Part shown: positions 26,371 through 34,002 of the stretch, one piece after another
How the letters are laid out: each line of letters starts with the position of its first letter
Position numbering within the stretch: the stretch's first letter is position 1
Source of the DNA: Alicycliphilus sp.
Lineage (GTDB): Bacteria > Pseudomonadota > Gammaproteobacteria > Burkholderiales > Burkholderiaceae_C
Reading direction: 5' to 3'
Assembly (NCBI GenBank): GCA_018054745.1
Contig: JAGPIX010000009.1
Span: 1-38,796 of the forward strand
Length of the DNA stretch: 38,796 nucleotides
The notes under the pieces: model-generated
The model's input: only the letters and a program-made list of their open reading frames with translations
The model's database searches: none
Told to the model about the DNA's origin: nothing
Program-made: the position numbers and the translations under genes

Positions 26371-26376
26371 TATGAT
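26371..26376 (+). promoter_or_regulatory. -10 box ahead of the glycine riboswitch
   Basis: TATGAT at 26371-26376 would start transcription about 10 bases before the first aptamer, which is where a riboswitch promoter should be. No good -35 accompanies it. Confidence 0.45.
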
Positions 26377-26386
26377 CGCGCGCATT

Positions 26387-26605
26387 GGTCGGGAGAGACC
26401 GCTGGGCATCCCAACCCAGTGGCGCCGAAGGAGCAACCGCCCCGGAAACTCTCAGGCAAAAGGACCGGCCAGTTCATGACACTCTGAAGAGCGGGCGGAT
26501 TCGTCATCCTCCCCACCGCAGGAGCAAGCACCCCGCAGCGGCGCGGGTGCGAATCTCTCAGGTTCCAAACAGAGGGGGCGTGCGGCATGCATGTTGCCGT
26601 CGCAC
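26387..26605 (+). promoter_or_regulatory. Tandem glycine riboswitch
   Basis: Two glycine (gcvT-type) aptamers in a row. The first (about 26387-26466) has GGTCGGGAGAGACC, the conserved GCCGAAGGAGCAA and AACTCTCAGGCAAAAGGACC. The second (about 26481-26575) has CTCTGAAGAGCGGGCGG, CGCAGGAGCAAGC, AATCTCTCAGGTTCCAAACA and a closing P1 pair CTCTG/CAGAG. A short linker joins them, as in the cooperative two-aptamer form. An imperfect hairpin at 26580-26605 follows and may be part of the expression platform; the dadA Shine-Dalgarno is at 26624-26627. Confidence 0.92.
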
Positions 26606-26632
26606 TCCACCCTTCCGACGTTTGGAGCTTTC

Positions 26633-27907
26633 ATGAAATCAATCGCTGTCATCGGCGGTGGCATCACCGGCGTTACCTCGGCCTACGCGCTTGCCAGGCG
26701 CGGCTTTTCCGTCACCCTGTTCGAGCAGCATCGCTATGCGGCGATGGACACCTCGTTTGCCAATGGCGGCCAGCTGTCTGCCTCGAATGCCGAGGTCTGG
26801 ACGCACGGCTCGACCATCCTCAAGGGCCTGAAGTGGATGTTGCGCGGCGATGCGCCGCTGCTGGTCAACCCGCGCCCGACCTGGCACAAGCTGTCGTGGT
26901 TTGCCGAGTTCATTGCCCACATACCGAAATATCGAGAGAACACCATTGCCACGGCACGCATGGCGATTGCCGCACGCCAGCACCTGTTTGCCTGGGCCGA
27001 GGCCGAGGGCGTGGAGTTCGATCTGAAAAAGCAGGGCATCCTGCACATCTATCGTGATCGCAAAGGCTTCGATCATGCCGGTGAGGTCTCCAGGCTGCTG
27101 GCCGCCGGTGGACTGGAGCGGCGTGCCGTGACGCCCGAGGAAATGCGGCAGATCGAACCCACGCTGGCGGGCGATTTCTTTGGTGGCTACTTCACCGAGA
27201 GCGACTCCACCGGCGACATCCACAAGTTCACCACCGGCCTGGCTGCGGCGTTTGAACGCCATGGTGGGCGCTGCCTGTTTGGCGCGCTGGTCAAGGGCGT
27301 GGCCAGCAATAGCGGGGGCGCAACCGTTGACTTCGAGTGCGACGGCGTCACGGAGCGCCGGCATTTCGACGCCATGGTCGTCTGTGCAGGCATTGGCAGC
27401 CGTGCGCTGGCCACGCAGCTGGGAGATCGCATCAACATCTACCCGGTCAAGGGCTATTCCATCACCGTCAATCTTCTGGATCAACCGAGCCAGCAGGCCG
27501 CGCCCACCGTGAGCCTGCTCGATGATGAGACCAAGCTGGTCACCAGCCGCCTGGGACAGGATCGGTTCCGGGTGGCTGGCACCGCGGAGTTCAATGGCGC
27601 CAATCGCGATATTCGCGCCGACCGCATCCAGCCGCTGATCAACTGGGTGAACCAGTGCTTTCCGGATGTCAGCACGCGCCAGGTCGTGCCCTGGGCCGGC
27701 TTGCGTCCCATGACGCCGAGCATGCTGCCGCGCGTGGGCCCGGGCGCCCGGCCGAACGTGTTCTACAACACCGGCCATGGCCACCTGGGCTGGACGCTGT
27801 CGGCCGCGACGGCGGACATGCTGGCCGACATGGTGTGCGCCGCAAGCCGTGCGCGCAGCGCCAGCGTGGTGGCCGTGGGCCAGGCGCCGCTGGCGCAGGA
27901 GGGCTAG
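26633..27907 (+). CDS. dadA: DadA-type FAD-dependent D-amino acid dehydrogenase, riboswitch controlled
   Basis: Oxidative deamination of a D-amino acid (or glycine/sarcosine) to the keto acid, feeding electrons to the respiratory chain at the inner membrane face. The 424 residues begin with a dinucleotide-binding fold (SIAVIGGGITGVTSAYALAR, acidic E at the end of the second strand in VTLFEQ). They continue with the DadA-like segment DTSFANGGQLSASNAEVW, contain PVKGYSITV, and end with WAGLRPMTPSMLPRVG and NTGHGHLGWTLS. The ATG at 26633 has GGAG at 26624-26627. The mRNA leader is a tandem glycine riboswitch, so expression should respond to glycine. The true substrate is not readable from sequence. 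The gene converges on flhC with 7 bases between stops. Confidence 0.88.
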   Translation: MKSIAVIGGGITGVTSAYALARRGFSVTLFEQHRYAAMDTSFANGGQLSASNAEVWTHGSTILKGLKWMLRGDAPLLVNPRPTWHKLSWFAEFIAHIPKYRENTIATARMAIAARQHLFAWAEAEGVEFDLKKQGILHIYRDRKGFDHAGEVSRLLAAGGLERRAVTPEEMRQIEPTLAGDFFGGYFTESDSTGDIHKFTTGLAAAFERHGGRCLFGALVKGVASNSGGATVDFECDGVTERRHFDAMVVCAGIGSRALATQLGDRINIYPVKGYSITVNLLDQPSQQAAPTVSLLDDETKLVTSRLGQDRFRVAGTAEFNGANRDIRADRIQPLINWVNQCFPDVSTRQVVPWAGLRPMTPSMLPRVGPGARPNVFYNTGHGHLGWTLSAATADMLADMVCAASRARSASVVAVGQAPLAQEG

Positions 27908-27914
27908 TCTTTTA

Positions 27915-28454
27915 TCAGTGCAGGGTCAATGCACCTGCGCTCTTGCTCTTGCCGGCGCGTGCCGGCGGGTTGCACAGGCCGCAGGTGTAGTGGCGGTTCT
28001 CGTACAACTCGGTGACGAACTGGCCACCGCATTGCGAGCATTTGGTGCGCGTGAGCATGCCGGCATCGACGAACTTGATCAGGCGCCAGGCGCGCGTGAA
28101 GGACAGCAGGGGCTCGATCTCGGCGGCCGCCACCTGCTCGTTGTACAGGCGGTAGGCCTTGGTCAGCAGCTCCACGCTGTCCAGGCTCACGCCCTTGGAC
28201 AGGTACTCGTAGATGTTCAGGAACAGCGAGCTGTGGATGTTCTCCTGCCAGGTCAGGAACCAGTCGGTGGAAAACGGCAGCTGGCCCTTGGAGGGCGACT
28301 TGCCCGCGATCTCCTTGTACAGGCGGATCAGGCGCTCGTACGACAGCGTGGTCTCGGACTCCAGCACCTGCATGCGGGCGCCCATCTCGATCAACATGGC
28401 GGCGCGTTCGATTTGCTTGGACTCGTTGAGGACGCTCTTGACGGGTGCGGACAT
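27915..28454 (-). CDS. flhC: Flagellar master regulator FlhC
   Basis: FlhC with FlhD forms the hetero-hexamer that activates class II flagellar genes. The 179-residue protein shows the FlhC pattern: KQIERAAMLIEMGARMQVLE, SYERLIRLYKEIAGKSPSKG, WFLTWQENIHSSLF, and a C-terminal zinc site formed by C139-x2-C142 and C158-x2-C161 (TKCSQCGG, YTCGLCNPP). The start at 28454 is set by similarity; an upstream in-frame ATG gives a Pro-rich extension and is rejected. It follows flhD by 43 bases on the minus strand. Confidence 0.94.
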   Translation of the reverse strand: MSAPVKSVLNESKQIERAAMLIEMGARMQVLESETTLSYERLIRLYKEIAGKSPSKGQLPFSTDWFLTWQENIHSSLFLNIYEYLSKGVSLDSVELLTKAYRLYNEQVAAAEIEPLLSFTRAWRLIKFVDAGMLTRTKCSQCGGQFVTELYENRHYTCGLCNPPARAGKSKSAGALTLH

Positions 28455-28497
28455 GGCGGGCTTTCGTTGGCTTGGGGGCGGTGCAGGGGGGCTTGGC

Positions 28498-28827
28498 TCA
28501 GAGCACTTCGGAGACACGGCTGGCCATCAGGATGTTGGCGTGCAGCGTGTTCGTGGCCTCGTTGATCGACTTGCGCGGCGTGTTGTGGTTGGTCAGCAAG
28601 CTCCACACCAGGTCGTCGTCCACGCGGAAGCCGCACAGCAGCGTGTTGCGCGAGGCCAGCTTGAGCACCTGGGCCGCGGACAGCGATGCCAGAATGTCGG
28701 CCGCATCTTCGTTGATGCCCAGACGGAACACGGCTTCGGCCTTGTCCTGGCGGATCAGGGTCTGGGCCAGCATCAGGTAAGTGAGGTTGGCTTCGCGGAT
28801 TTCGGCGAGAAGTTGTTCGGAGGTCAT
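28498..28827 (-). CDS. flhD: Flagellar transcriptional regulator FlhD
   Basis: Partner of FlhC in the flagellar master activator. 109 residues: EIREANLTYLMLAQTLIRQD near the N-terminus, EAVFRLGINEDAADILASLS, QVLKLASRNTLLCGFR (with the Cys that forms the FlhD dimer disulphide in the family), and a C-terminal helix. Length and sequence fit betaproteobacterial FlhD. It is the first gene of flhDC; the 226-bp gap upstream to bfr should carry the promoter, but I cannot place it with confidence. Confidence 0.94.
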   Translation of the reverse strand: MTSEQLLAEIREANLTYLMLAQTLIRQDKAEAVFRLGINEDAADILASLSAAQVLKLASRNTLLCGFRVDDDLVWSLLTNHNTPRKSINEATNTLHANILMASRVSEVL

Positions 28828-29008
28828 GGGTCAATCCTTTCCAGTGGTGGATCGCTTGCAACTGGTTGCATGTGTTGCGTGATCCGTTGAAATGGATTGT
28901 GAAACCCGGCCAAAAGAAAATGAAGTCGGGGTTCGGCGCTGCGTGCCGTCCGCTTGTCTGACGCCCTTTGTAGGAATTTGCCTTACATCGCTGTCGGCAT
29001 GCGGGCGT

Positions 29009-29032
29009 AAAAAAACGGGCCGCAGCCCGTTG
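29009..29032 (-). terminator. Terminator of bacterioferritin
   Basis: On the minus strand, stem AACGGGC / GCCCGTT with a 4-base loop is followed by a run of seven T. It starts 22 bases after the bfr stop codon. Confidence 0.85.
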
Positions 29033-29053
29033 TGTAGTGAGGCAGGTTCGGTG

Positions 29054-29530
29054 TCAGTCGGCATCGCCCATTTGCGACTGCAGGTAGTTGTGCAGGCCCA
29101 CCTTGTCCACGAGCTCGATCTGCGTTTCCAGAAAATCGATGTGCTCCTCGGTGTCCTCCAGAATGTCCTGCAGCAGGTCGCGCGAGACATAGTCGCGCAC
29201 CGACTCGCAGTAGGCGATGCCCTCCTTGATGGTGGTCTGTGCGCCGCGCTCCGCGCGCAGGTCACATTCCAGGATCTCGGGCACATCCTCTCCGATCTGC
29301 AATTTCGCCAGGTCTTGTAGATTGGGCAGACCGTCGAGCATGAAGATGCGCTCCATCAGCTTGTCGGCATGCTTCATCTCACCGATCGACTCCTCGTACT
29401 CCTTCTTCGCCAGCCTGTCGAAACCCCAGTGCTTGAGCATGCGGTAATGCACGTAGTACTGGTTGATCGCGGTGAGTTCGTTCTTGAGCTGGGCCTGCAG
29501 GTGGGCAATGGCTTGTGCGTCGCCTTTCAT
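29054..29530 (-). CDS. bfr: Bacterioferritin
   Basis: Forms a 24-subunit haem-containing shell that stores iron and consumes peroxide. The 158 residues equal E. coli Bfr in length and align without gaps: ferroxidase residues E18, E51, H54, E94 and H130 are present, and haem ligand M52 (GEMKHAD). At position 127, where E. coli has the bridging glutamate, this protein has Thr (LEDTEEHIDFLE), with glutamates at 128 and 129. The ATG at 29530 has AGGAG upstream; an earlier in-frame ATG at 29581 gives an unusual extension. It is divergent from ahpC across about 200 bases. Confidence 0.93.
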   Translation of the reverse strand: MKGDAQAIAHLQAQLKNELTAINQYYVHYRMLKHWGFDRLAKKEYEESIGEMKHADKLMERIFMLDGLPNLQDLAKLQIGEDVPEILECDLRAERGAQTTIKEGIAYCESVRDYVSRDLLQDILEDTEEHIDFLETQIELVDKVGLHNYLQSQMGDAD

Positions 29531-29636
29531 GGGGGGCTCCTGGTTGTCGGGGGAAGAGCCGCATTGTGATCCACTTCGCATGGGCCTGGAGACATGCGGG
29601 CCGGAATGTGTGCCGGGGAACTTTTATAGATTTGAA

Positions 29637-29691
29637 CAATCAAACCAATGAATTCAATTGATTGGATTGATTGTCGCCAAGCAACTAGACT
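29637..29691 (+). promoter_or_regulatory. ahpC promoter with a 37-bp palindrome (candidate OxyR operator)
   Basis: Bases 29637-29673 form a near-perfect palindrome centred on 29655: 16 of 18 base pairs of its arms match (arm CAATCAAACCAATGAATT). It overlaps the -35 region of a plausible promoter, TTGGAT (29662-29667), 18 bases, TAGACT (29686-29691). LysR-type regulators such as OxyR bind long dyads next to the -35, and ahpC is a classic OxyR target, so OxyR is the natural candidate. The match to the OxyR ATAG half-site consensus is poor, so the protein remains an inference. Confidence 0.6.
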
Positions 29692-29733
29692 TCAGTCCGT
29701 TATCACTTCCAACCCAACCGAAAGGAAACAACG

Positions 29734-30309
29734 ATGTCCCTGATCAACACGCAAGTTCAACCCTTCAAGACCACCGCCTTCGTCAACCGTGGCGGCAAAG
29801 GCGAATTCATCGAAGTCACCGAAGCCAGCCTCAAGGGCAAGTGGTCGGTGCTGATCTTCATGCCCGCGGCCTTCACCTTCAACTGCCCGACCGAGATCGA
29901 GGACGCAGCCGAGCATTACGCCGAGTTCCAGAAGGCCGGCGCCGAGGTCTACATCGTCACCACCGACACGCATTTCTCGCACAAGGTCTGGCACGAGACG
30001 TCGGATGCCGTGCGCAAGGCCCATTTCCCGCTGGTGGGCGACCCCACGCACCAGCTGACCAACGCCTTTGGCGTGCATATTGCCGAAGAAGGATTGGCGC
30101 TGCGCGGCACCTTTGTGGTCAACCCCGACGGCGTGATCAAGACCATGGAAGTGCATTCCAACGAAATCGCCCGTGACGTGGCAGAAACCCTGCGCAAGCT
30201 CAAGGCGGCCCAGTTCACTGCAGCGCATCCTGACCAGGTGTGCCCGGCCAAGTGGAAGGAAGGCGCCAAGACGCTGACGCCGTCGCTGGATCTGGTCGGC
30301 AAGATCTAA
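29734..30309 (+). CDS. ahpC: Alkyl hydroperoxide reductase subunit C (peroxiredoxin)
   Basis: Typical two-cysteine peroxiredoxin that reduces H2O2, organic peroxides and peroxynitrite, and is recycled by AhpF. The 191 residues have the peroxidatic cysteine C51 (FTFNCPTE; V is more usual than N before the Cys), the resolving cysteine C170 (DQVCPAKW), [11 protein letters not shown], and the structural [20 protein letters not shown] precedes the ATG as ribosome-binding site. A terminator follows, then ahpF. Confidence 0.96.
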   Translation: MSLINTQVQPFKTTAFVNRGGKGEFIEVTEASLKGKWSVLIFMPAAFTFNCPTEIEDAAEHYAEFQKAGAEVYIVTTDTHFSHKVWHETSDAVRKAHFPLVGDPTHQLTNAFGVHIAEEGLALRGTFVVNPDGVIKTMEVHSNEIARDVAETLRKLKAAQFTAAHPDQVCPAKWKEGAKTLTPSLDLVGKI

Positions 30310-30323
30310 GCCGCCGCCCGCAC

Positions 30324-30368
30324 AGCCGGACAGATGTGGGGCGCATGCGCCCTGCCGTCCGGCTTTTT
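30324..30368 (+). terminator. Terminator/attenuator between ahpC and ahpF
   Basis: Outer stem AGCCGGAC / GTCCGGCT closing on TTTTT, with a nested palindrome GGGCGC / GCGCCC inside. It would let ahpC be made in excess over ahpF. Confidence 0.8.
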
Positions 30369-30406
30369 CACGCCCTGAACTTCTAGAACACATAAAGGAA
30401 TCCACC

Positions 30407-31969
30407 ATGCTTGACGACAACCTGAAAACCCAACTCGCCACCTATCTGGAGCGCGTGACGCAGCCGTTCGAGATGGTGGCTTCCCTGGACGACGGCGACA
30501 CCTCGCGCGAGATGCGCGAGCTGCTGACGACGATTCAATCCCTGCGCAGCGACAAGATCACGCTGCGCACCGACGGCCAGGACGCACGCAAGCCCTCGTT
30601 CACGCTGCAGCGCATCGGAAGTGATAGCAGCCTGCGCTTTGCTGGCTTGCCTTTGGGCCATGAATTCACCTCGTTGGTGCTGGCCCTGCTGTGGACCGGC
30701 GGCCACCCGCCCAAGGTCGAGCAAGACCTGATCGAACAGGTGCAGCAGCTCGACGGCGACTTCCACTTCGAGGTCTACATGAGCCTGTCCTGCCACAACT
30801 GCCCTGACGTGGTGCAGGCGCTGTCGCTGATGGCCATCCTGAACCCGAAGATCAAGACCACGGTGATCGAGGGCGGCGCCTTCGAGAAGGAAGTCACCGA
30901 GCGCGAGGTCATGGCCGTGCCCATGGTCTATTTGAATGGCGCGGTGTTCGGCGCCGGCCGCATGGAGCTGGCCGAGATCGTCGCCAAGCTCGACACCGGC
31001 GCGGCAAAGCGCGAGGCCGCCAAGCTCGACGCCAAGCAGGCGTTCGACGTGCTCATCGTCGGCGGTGGCCCGGCCGGCGCGGCGGCGGCCGTGTACGCGG
31101 CGCGCAAGGGCATTCGCACGGGTCTGGCGGCCGAGCGCCTGGGCGGCCAGGTGAACGACACGCTCGATATCGACAACTACATCTCGATCTCGCATACCGA
31201 AGGCCCGCAGTTCGCCGCGGCGCTGGAGCGCCATGTGCGCGACTACGAGGTCGATGTGATGAACCTGCAGCGCGCCAAGGCCTTGAGGCCGGCCGCCGCA
31301 GCGGGTGGCCTGATCGAGGTCGAGATGGACAACGGCGCGGTGCTGAAAGCCAAAACCGTGATCCTCTCGACCGGCGCACGCTGGCGCAACATGAACGTGC
31401 CCGGCGAGGACCAGTACCGGACCAAGGGCGTGGCCTACTGCCCGCATTGCGACGGCCCGCTCTACAAGGGCAAGCGCGTGGCGGTGATCGGCGGCGGCAA
31501 CTCCGGCGTCGAGGCGGCCATCGACCTGGCCGGCCTGGTCGAGCATGTGACGGTGTTCGAATTCATGCCGCAGATGAAGGCCGACGCCGTGCTGCAGAAA
31601 AAGCTGGCGAGCCTGCCCAACGTCGAGGTCATCCTGAACGCCCAGACCACCGAGGTGCTGGGCGACGGAAGCAAGGTCACCGGCCTGGCCTACAAGGACC
31701 GCGCGACCGACGAGGCCAAACAGGTCGAGCTGGCCGGCATCTTTGTGCAGATCGGCTTGCTGCCCAACACCGACTGGCTCAAGGGTGCGGTCGAGCTGTC
31801 CAAGTTCGGCGAGATCGTCATCGACGCCAAGGGCCAGACCAGCGCGCCGGGGGTGTTCGCCGCTGGCGACTGCACCACGGTGCCCTACAAGCAGATCGTC
31901 ATTGCCGCCGGGGCAGGGGCGACGGCGGCACTCAGCGCCTTTGATCACCTGATCCGCACCTCGGCCTGA
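30407..31969 (+). CDS. ahpF: Alkyl hydroperoxide reductase subunit F
   Basis: NAD(P)H-dependent flavoprotein disulphide reductase that recycles AhpC. The 520 residues contain the N-terminal tandem thioredoxin-like domain with redox pair C129/C132 ([11 protein letters not shown]) and the thioredoxin reductase-like part with FAD site [20 protein letters not shown], redox pair C345/C348 (AYCPHCDGP), NAD(P) site [19 protein letters not shown], and [15 protein letters not shown]. The numbering of both cysteine pairs equals that of E. coli AhpF. AAAGGA precedes the ATG. Confidence 0.97.
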   Translation: MLDDNLKTQLATYLERVTQPFEMVASLDDGDTSREMRELLTTIQSLRSDKITLRTDGQDARKPSFTLQRIGSDSSLRFAGLPLGHEFTSLVLALLWTGGHPPKVEQDLIEQVQQLDGDFHFEVYMSLSCHNCPDVVQALSLMAILNPKIKTTVIEGGAFEKEVTEREVMAVPMVYLNGAVFGAGRMELAEIVAKLDTGAAKREAAKLDAKQAFDVLIVGGGPAGAAAAVYAARKGIRTGLAAERLGGQVNDTLDIDNYISISHTEGPQFAAALERHVRDYEVDVMNLQRAKALRPAAAAGGLIEVEMDNGAVLKAKTVILSTGARWRNMNVPGEDQYRTKGVAYCPHCDGPLYKGKRVAVIGGGNSGVEAAIDLAGLVEHVTVFEFMPQMKADAVLQKKLASLPNVEVILNAQTTEVLGDGSKVTGLAYKDRATDEAKQVELAGIFVQIGLLPNTDWLKGAVELSKFGEIVIDAKGQTSAPGVFAAGDCTTVPYKQIVIAAGAGATAALSAFDHLIRTSA

Positions 31970-31999
31970 AGCCCTGGCCTGAAGCCATGGAGGGCGCGT

Positions 32000-32007
32000 T
32001 ATAGAAT
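32000..32007 (+). promoter_or_regulatory. -10-like box directly before the metal-efflux operon
   Basis: TATAGAAT at 32000-32007, flanked by GCGCG and GCGCGC, stands only 11 bases before the ATG at 32019. Transcription from it would give an almost leaderless mRNA. No clear -35 is present. The flanks form a short imperfect dyad where a metal regulator might bind. Confidence 0.35.
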
Positions 32008-32018
32008 GCGCGCTCTTC

Positions 32019-32372
32019 ATGCGCCGCCTCCTGCTCATCCTCTTGCTGGCCTTCATGCCGCTGCAGTCCATCTGGGCCGCGGCGGCTGGCTATTGCAGCC
32101 ATGAGGAGACTCCCGGCGCCGCGCATTTCGGCCACCATGTGCACCAGCACCATGAGGATGGCGACGGCGCCAAGGCCGGCACCGACCTGGCCAAGGCCGC
32201 GCTTGACATGGACTGCCACGCCTGCCATGGCATGAGCAACGCCCTGCACCAGGACGCCGGCGTCACGCCCCTGTGGGCGCAAGACCTGCAGCTGGCGCCG
32301 CCCCTGCGCTTTACGCTGCCCACCCCCAGCCCTCAGCGGCCCGAACGCCCCAACTGGCGCCCCGTTGCCTGA
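32019..32372 (+). CDS. czcI: CzcI-like periplasmic histidine-rich protein
   Basis: A 117-residue exported protein: signal peptide MRRLLLILLLAFMPLQSIWA, a His-rich stretch near residues 36-47 (HFGHHVHQHHED), and a CHACH sequence at 66-70 that equals the CxxCH haem pattern but is more likely a metal site here. A Pro-rich tail follows. It matches the small CzcI-type proteins found at the head of cobalt-zinc-cadmium efflux operons, which are thought to modulate induction or buffer metal. Its place before an RND efflux system supports this; the metal is not known. It is separated from the next gene by a 169-bp palindromic element. Confidence 0.75.
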   Translation: MRRLLLILLLAFMPLQSIWAAAAGYCSHEETPGAAHFGHHVHQHHEDGDGAKAGTDLAKAALDMDCHACHGMSNALHQDAGVTPLWAQDLQLAPPLRFTLPTPSPQRPERPNWRPVA

Positions 32373-32421
32373 ACGGCAAGGCGGGGCAGGGCAGCCCTTT
32401 CCCTCTTGATCGCTCCAGTGG

Positions 32422-32590
32422 CCTAGTACGGCAACCTGGAAGTAGAGGAACACAATGAAAGCGATGGATTCGCGCCCAGGGCAAGGCGCAAACCGCAGCG
32501 ATAGCCGTAGCTATCGCGAGGATTTGCAACGCCGCCATGGGGGCGAAGGCGCGCTTTCATGTTTCGATATTTCCGGGTTGCTGTACTAGG
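32422..32590. mobile_element. 169-bp MITE-like palindromic element
   Basis: The whole element is an imperfect palindrome. The left end CCTAGTACGGCAACCTGGAA and the inverse complement of the right end, CCTAGTACAGCAACCCGGAA, agree at 18 of 20 bases, and the arms continue with ATGAAAGCG on both sides. The exact centre is GCGATAGC-CGTA-GCTATCGC (32498-32517). CTAG at each end could be a 4-bp target duplication. There is no transposase, so it would be non-autonomous. It contains a 44-codon frame (32455-32589) whose terminus is dictated by the palindrome. I recognise the sequence as one repeated in other Comamonadaceae genomes. Confidence 0.75.
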
Positions 32591-32646
32591 GCCGCAGGTG
32601 CATTGCGTCTTGCCGGTATTGACCTTTGCCATGGGAGCAATATCGG

Positions 32647-33912
32647 ATGCCATCGAATCCCCCGAGGAATCACCCCCGACCGCGGCCACGCATGTGGCTC
32701 GCGGCCAGTGCCCTGGCGCTGGCGGCCAACACCGCCGCAGCCCAGTCCGGCACGCCATTGCAGGCCCTGTTTGAGCAGGCCTGGCAGCAGCAGCCAGAAG
32801 CGCGGGCGCTGCCGCTGCGCCGCCAGGCCGCCCAGGCCCAGCGCAGCAGCGCCGACGCCTGGACGCCCGAGCCAGCCGCCCTGGAGCTCGAGAGCAAGAC
32901 CGACCGCGTCGGCAGCCGCCAGGGCGAGCGCGAATACACCGTGGGCCTGGCCCTGCCGCTGTGGCTGCCCGGCGAGCGCGCGCGCCGCGCGGCGCTGGGT
33001 GATGCCGAGCTGCAGGCCGTGCACAGCGCCGCCCAGGCGGCGCAACTGCAGCTGGCCGGACGCGTGCGCGATGCCTGGTGGCAATGGCAGCGCGCCTGCG
33101 GCGAGCTGACGCTGGCGCAGGATCAGGAGGGCAGCGCCAAGACCCTGGAGGCCGACGTGGCGCGGCGCCTGGCCGCGGGCGACATGGCGCGCTCTGACCA
33201 CTACCAGGCCCAGGCCGGCGTGGCCCAGGCCCAGGCCGCCGTGGCCCAGGCCCGGGGCGGCTGCACCGCGGCGCGCACGGCTCTGACCGCCCTGGGTGGC
33301 GGGCCGCAGCTGCCGGTGGCCGGCGACAGCCTGGGCATGGAGAGCACGCCGGCCCTGGGCCAGGCCCCGGGCGTGCCGCCCGAGCACCCGACCCTGGCCG
33401 AGGGCGAGCGCCAGGCCGCCCTGGCCCGGCGCCAGGCCGAGCTGATTGCCGTACAGAAGCGCGCCAACCCGGAGCTGACGCTGTCGGCCGCCAGCGCGCG
33501 CGGCCAGGCGGGCGAGAGCTACCAGCAGTCCGTGACCCTGGGCGTGCGCCTGCCGCTGGGCGCGGGCGTGCGTGCCCAGGCGCGTGAGGCCGCGGCCCTG
33601 GCCCAGGCGCTGGAGGCCGACACGCGCGTGCAGCGCGAACGCGAGCGCCTGGCCGCCGACATCCAGTCCGCCCAGGCCCAGGCCGGCGCCGCCGCCGCCC
33701 AGGAGCAGGCCATGGCGCGCAACGCCGAGCTGGCCCGCGCCACGCGCGGCTTCGTCGCCAAGGCCTTTTCTTTGGGCGAGGCCGACTGGCCCACGCGCCT
33801 ACGCGTGGAGCAGGACGCCCAGCTGGCCGAACGCCAGTGGCAGCGCGCCCGCGTGGACGCCGCCGCCGCCACCTCCACCCTGCGCCAGGCGCTGGGCCTG
33901 CTGCCTGAGTAA
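32647..33912 (+). CDS. czcC: CzcC-type outer-membrane efflux protein (TolC family)
   Basis: Outer-membrane channel of a tripartite metal-efflux pump. The 421-residue protein has an Arg-rich N-terminus and signal peptide (MWLAASALALAANTAAAQ), then the long alternating helices and paired repeats of the OEP/TolC fold, rich in Ala/Gln/Glu (for example QAAQAQRSSADAWTPEPAAL and later SVTLGVRLPLGAGVRAQARE). The ATG at 32647 has GGGAG nine bases ahead; a TTG at 32626 is the alternative. The gene is extremely GC-rich. It lies just after the MITE-like element, which separates it from czcI. Confidence 0.85.
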   Translation: MPSNPPRNHPRPRPRMWLAASALALAANTAAAQSGTPLQALFEQAWQQQPEARALPLRRQAAQAQRSSADAWTPEPAALELESKTDRVGSRQGEREYTVGLALPLWLPGERARRAALGDAELQAVHSAAQAAQLQLAGRVRDAWWQWQRACGELTLAQDQEGSAKTLEADVARRLAAGDMARSDHYQAQAGVAQAQAAVAQARGGCTAARTALTALGGGPQLPVAGDSLGMESTPALGQAPGVPPEHPTLAEGERQAALARRQAELIAVQKRANPELTLSAASARGQAGESYQQSVTLGVRLPLGAGVRAQAREAAALAQALEADTRVQRERERLAADIQSAQAQAGAAAAQEQAMARNAELARATRGFVAKAFSLGEADWPTRLRVEQDAQLAERQWQRARVDAAAATSTLRQALGLLPE

Positions 33913-33925
33913 TCTTTAAGCAAAA

Positions 33926-33985
33926 AAGGCCTGTAGCGCGCTTCCATAAAGCGTAAACAGCTATTAAATATATAGCTTACAGGCC
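33926..33985 (+). repeat. Short palindromic repeat, copy C
   Basis: GGCCTGTAGCGCGCTTCCAT then AAAGCGTAAACAGCTATTAA, ending in GCTTACAGGCC. It matches copies A and B in both arms and the AGCTA tail. An outer inverted repeat, GGCCTGTA (33928-33935) and TACAGGCC (33978-33985), encloses it, so it could act as a hairpin terminator or mRNA stabiliser after czcC. It is AT-rich within very GC-rich surroundings. Confidence 0.75.
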
Positions 33986-34002
33986 ATTGTTCCGGGACCG
34001 AT

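Noticed and set aside
32200..32240. A c-type cytochrome call for the CzcI-like protein on the basis of CHACH
   Set aside because: The surrounding residues are His-rich and the family has metal-binding motifs of this form; there is no axial Met region or cytochrome fold.
32455..32589. A 44-codon frame inside the palindromic element (MKAMDSRPGQGANRSD...)
   Set aside because: The coding sequence is dictated by the palindrome and no ribosome-binding site stands out (AGAGGAA is nearby but part of the repeat arm). Not listed as a gene, though the same peptide may appear in databases.
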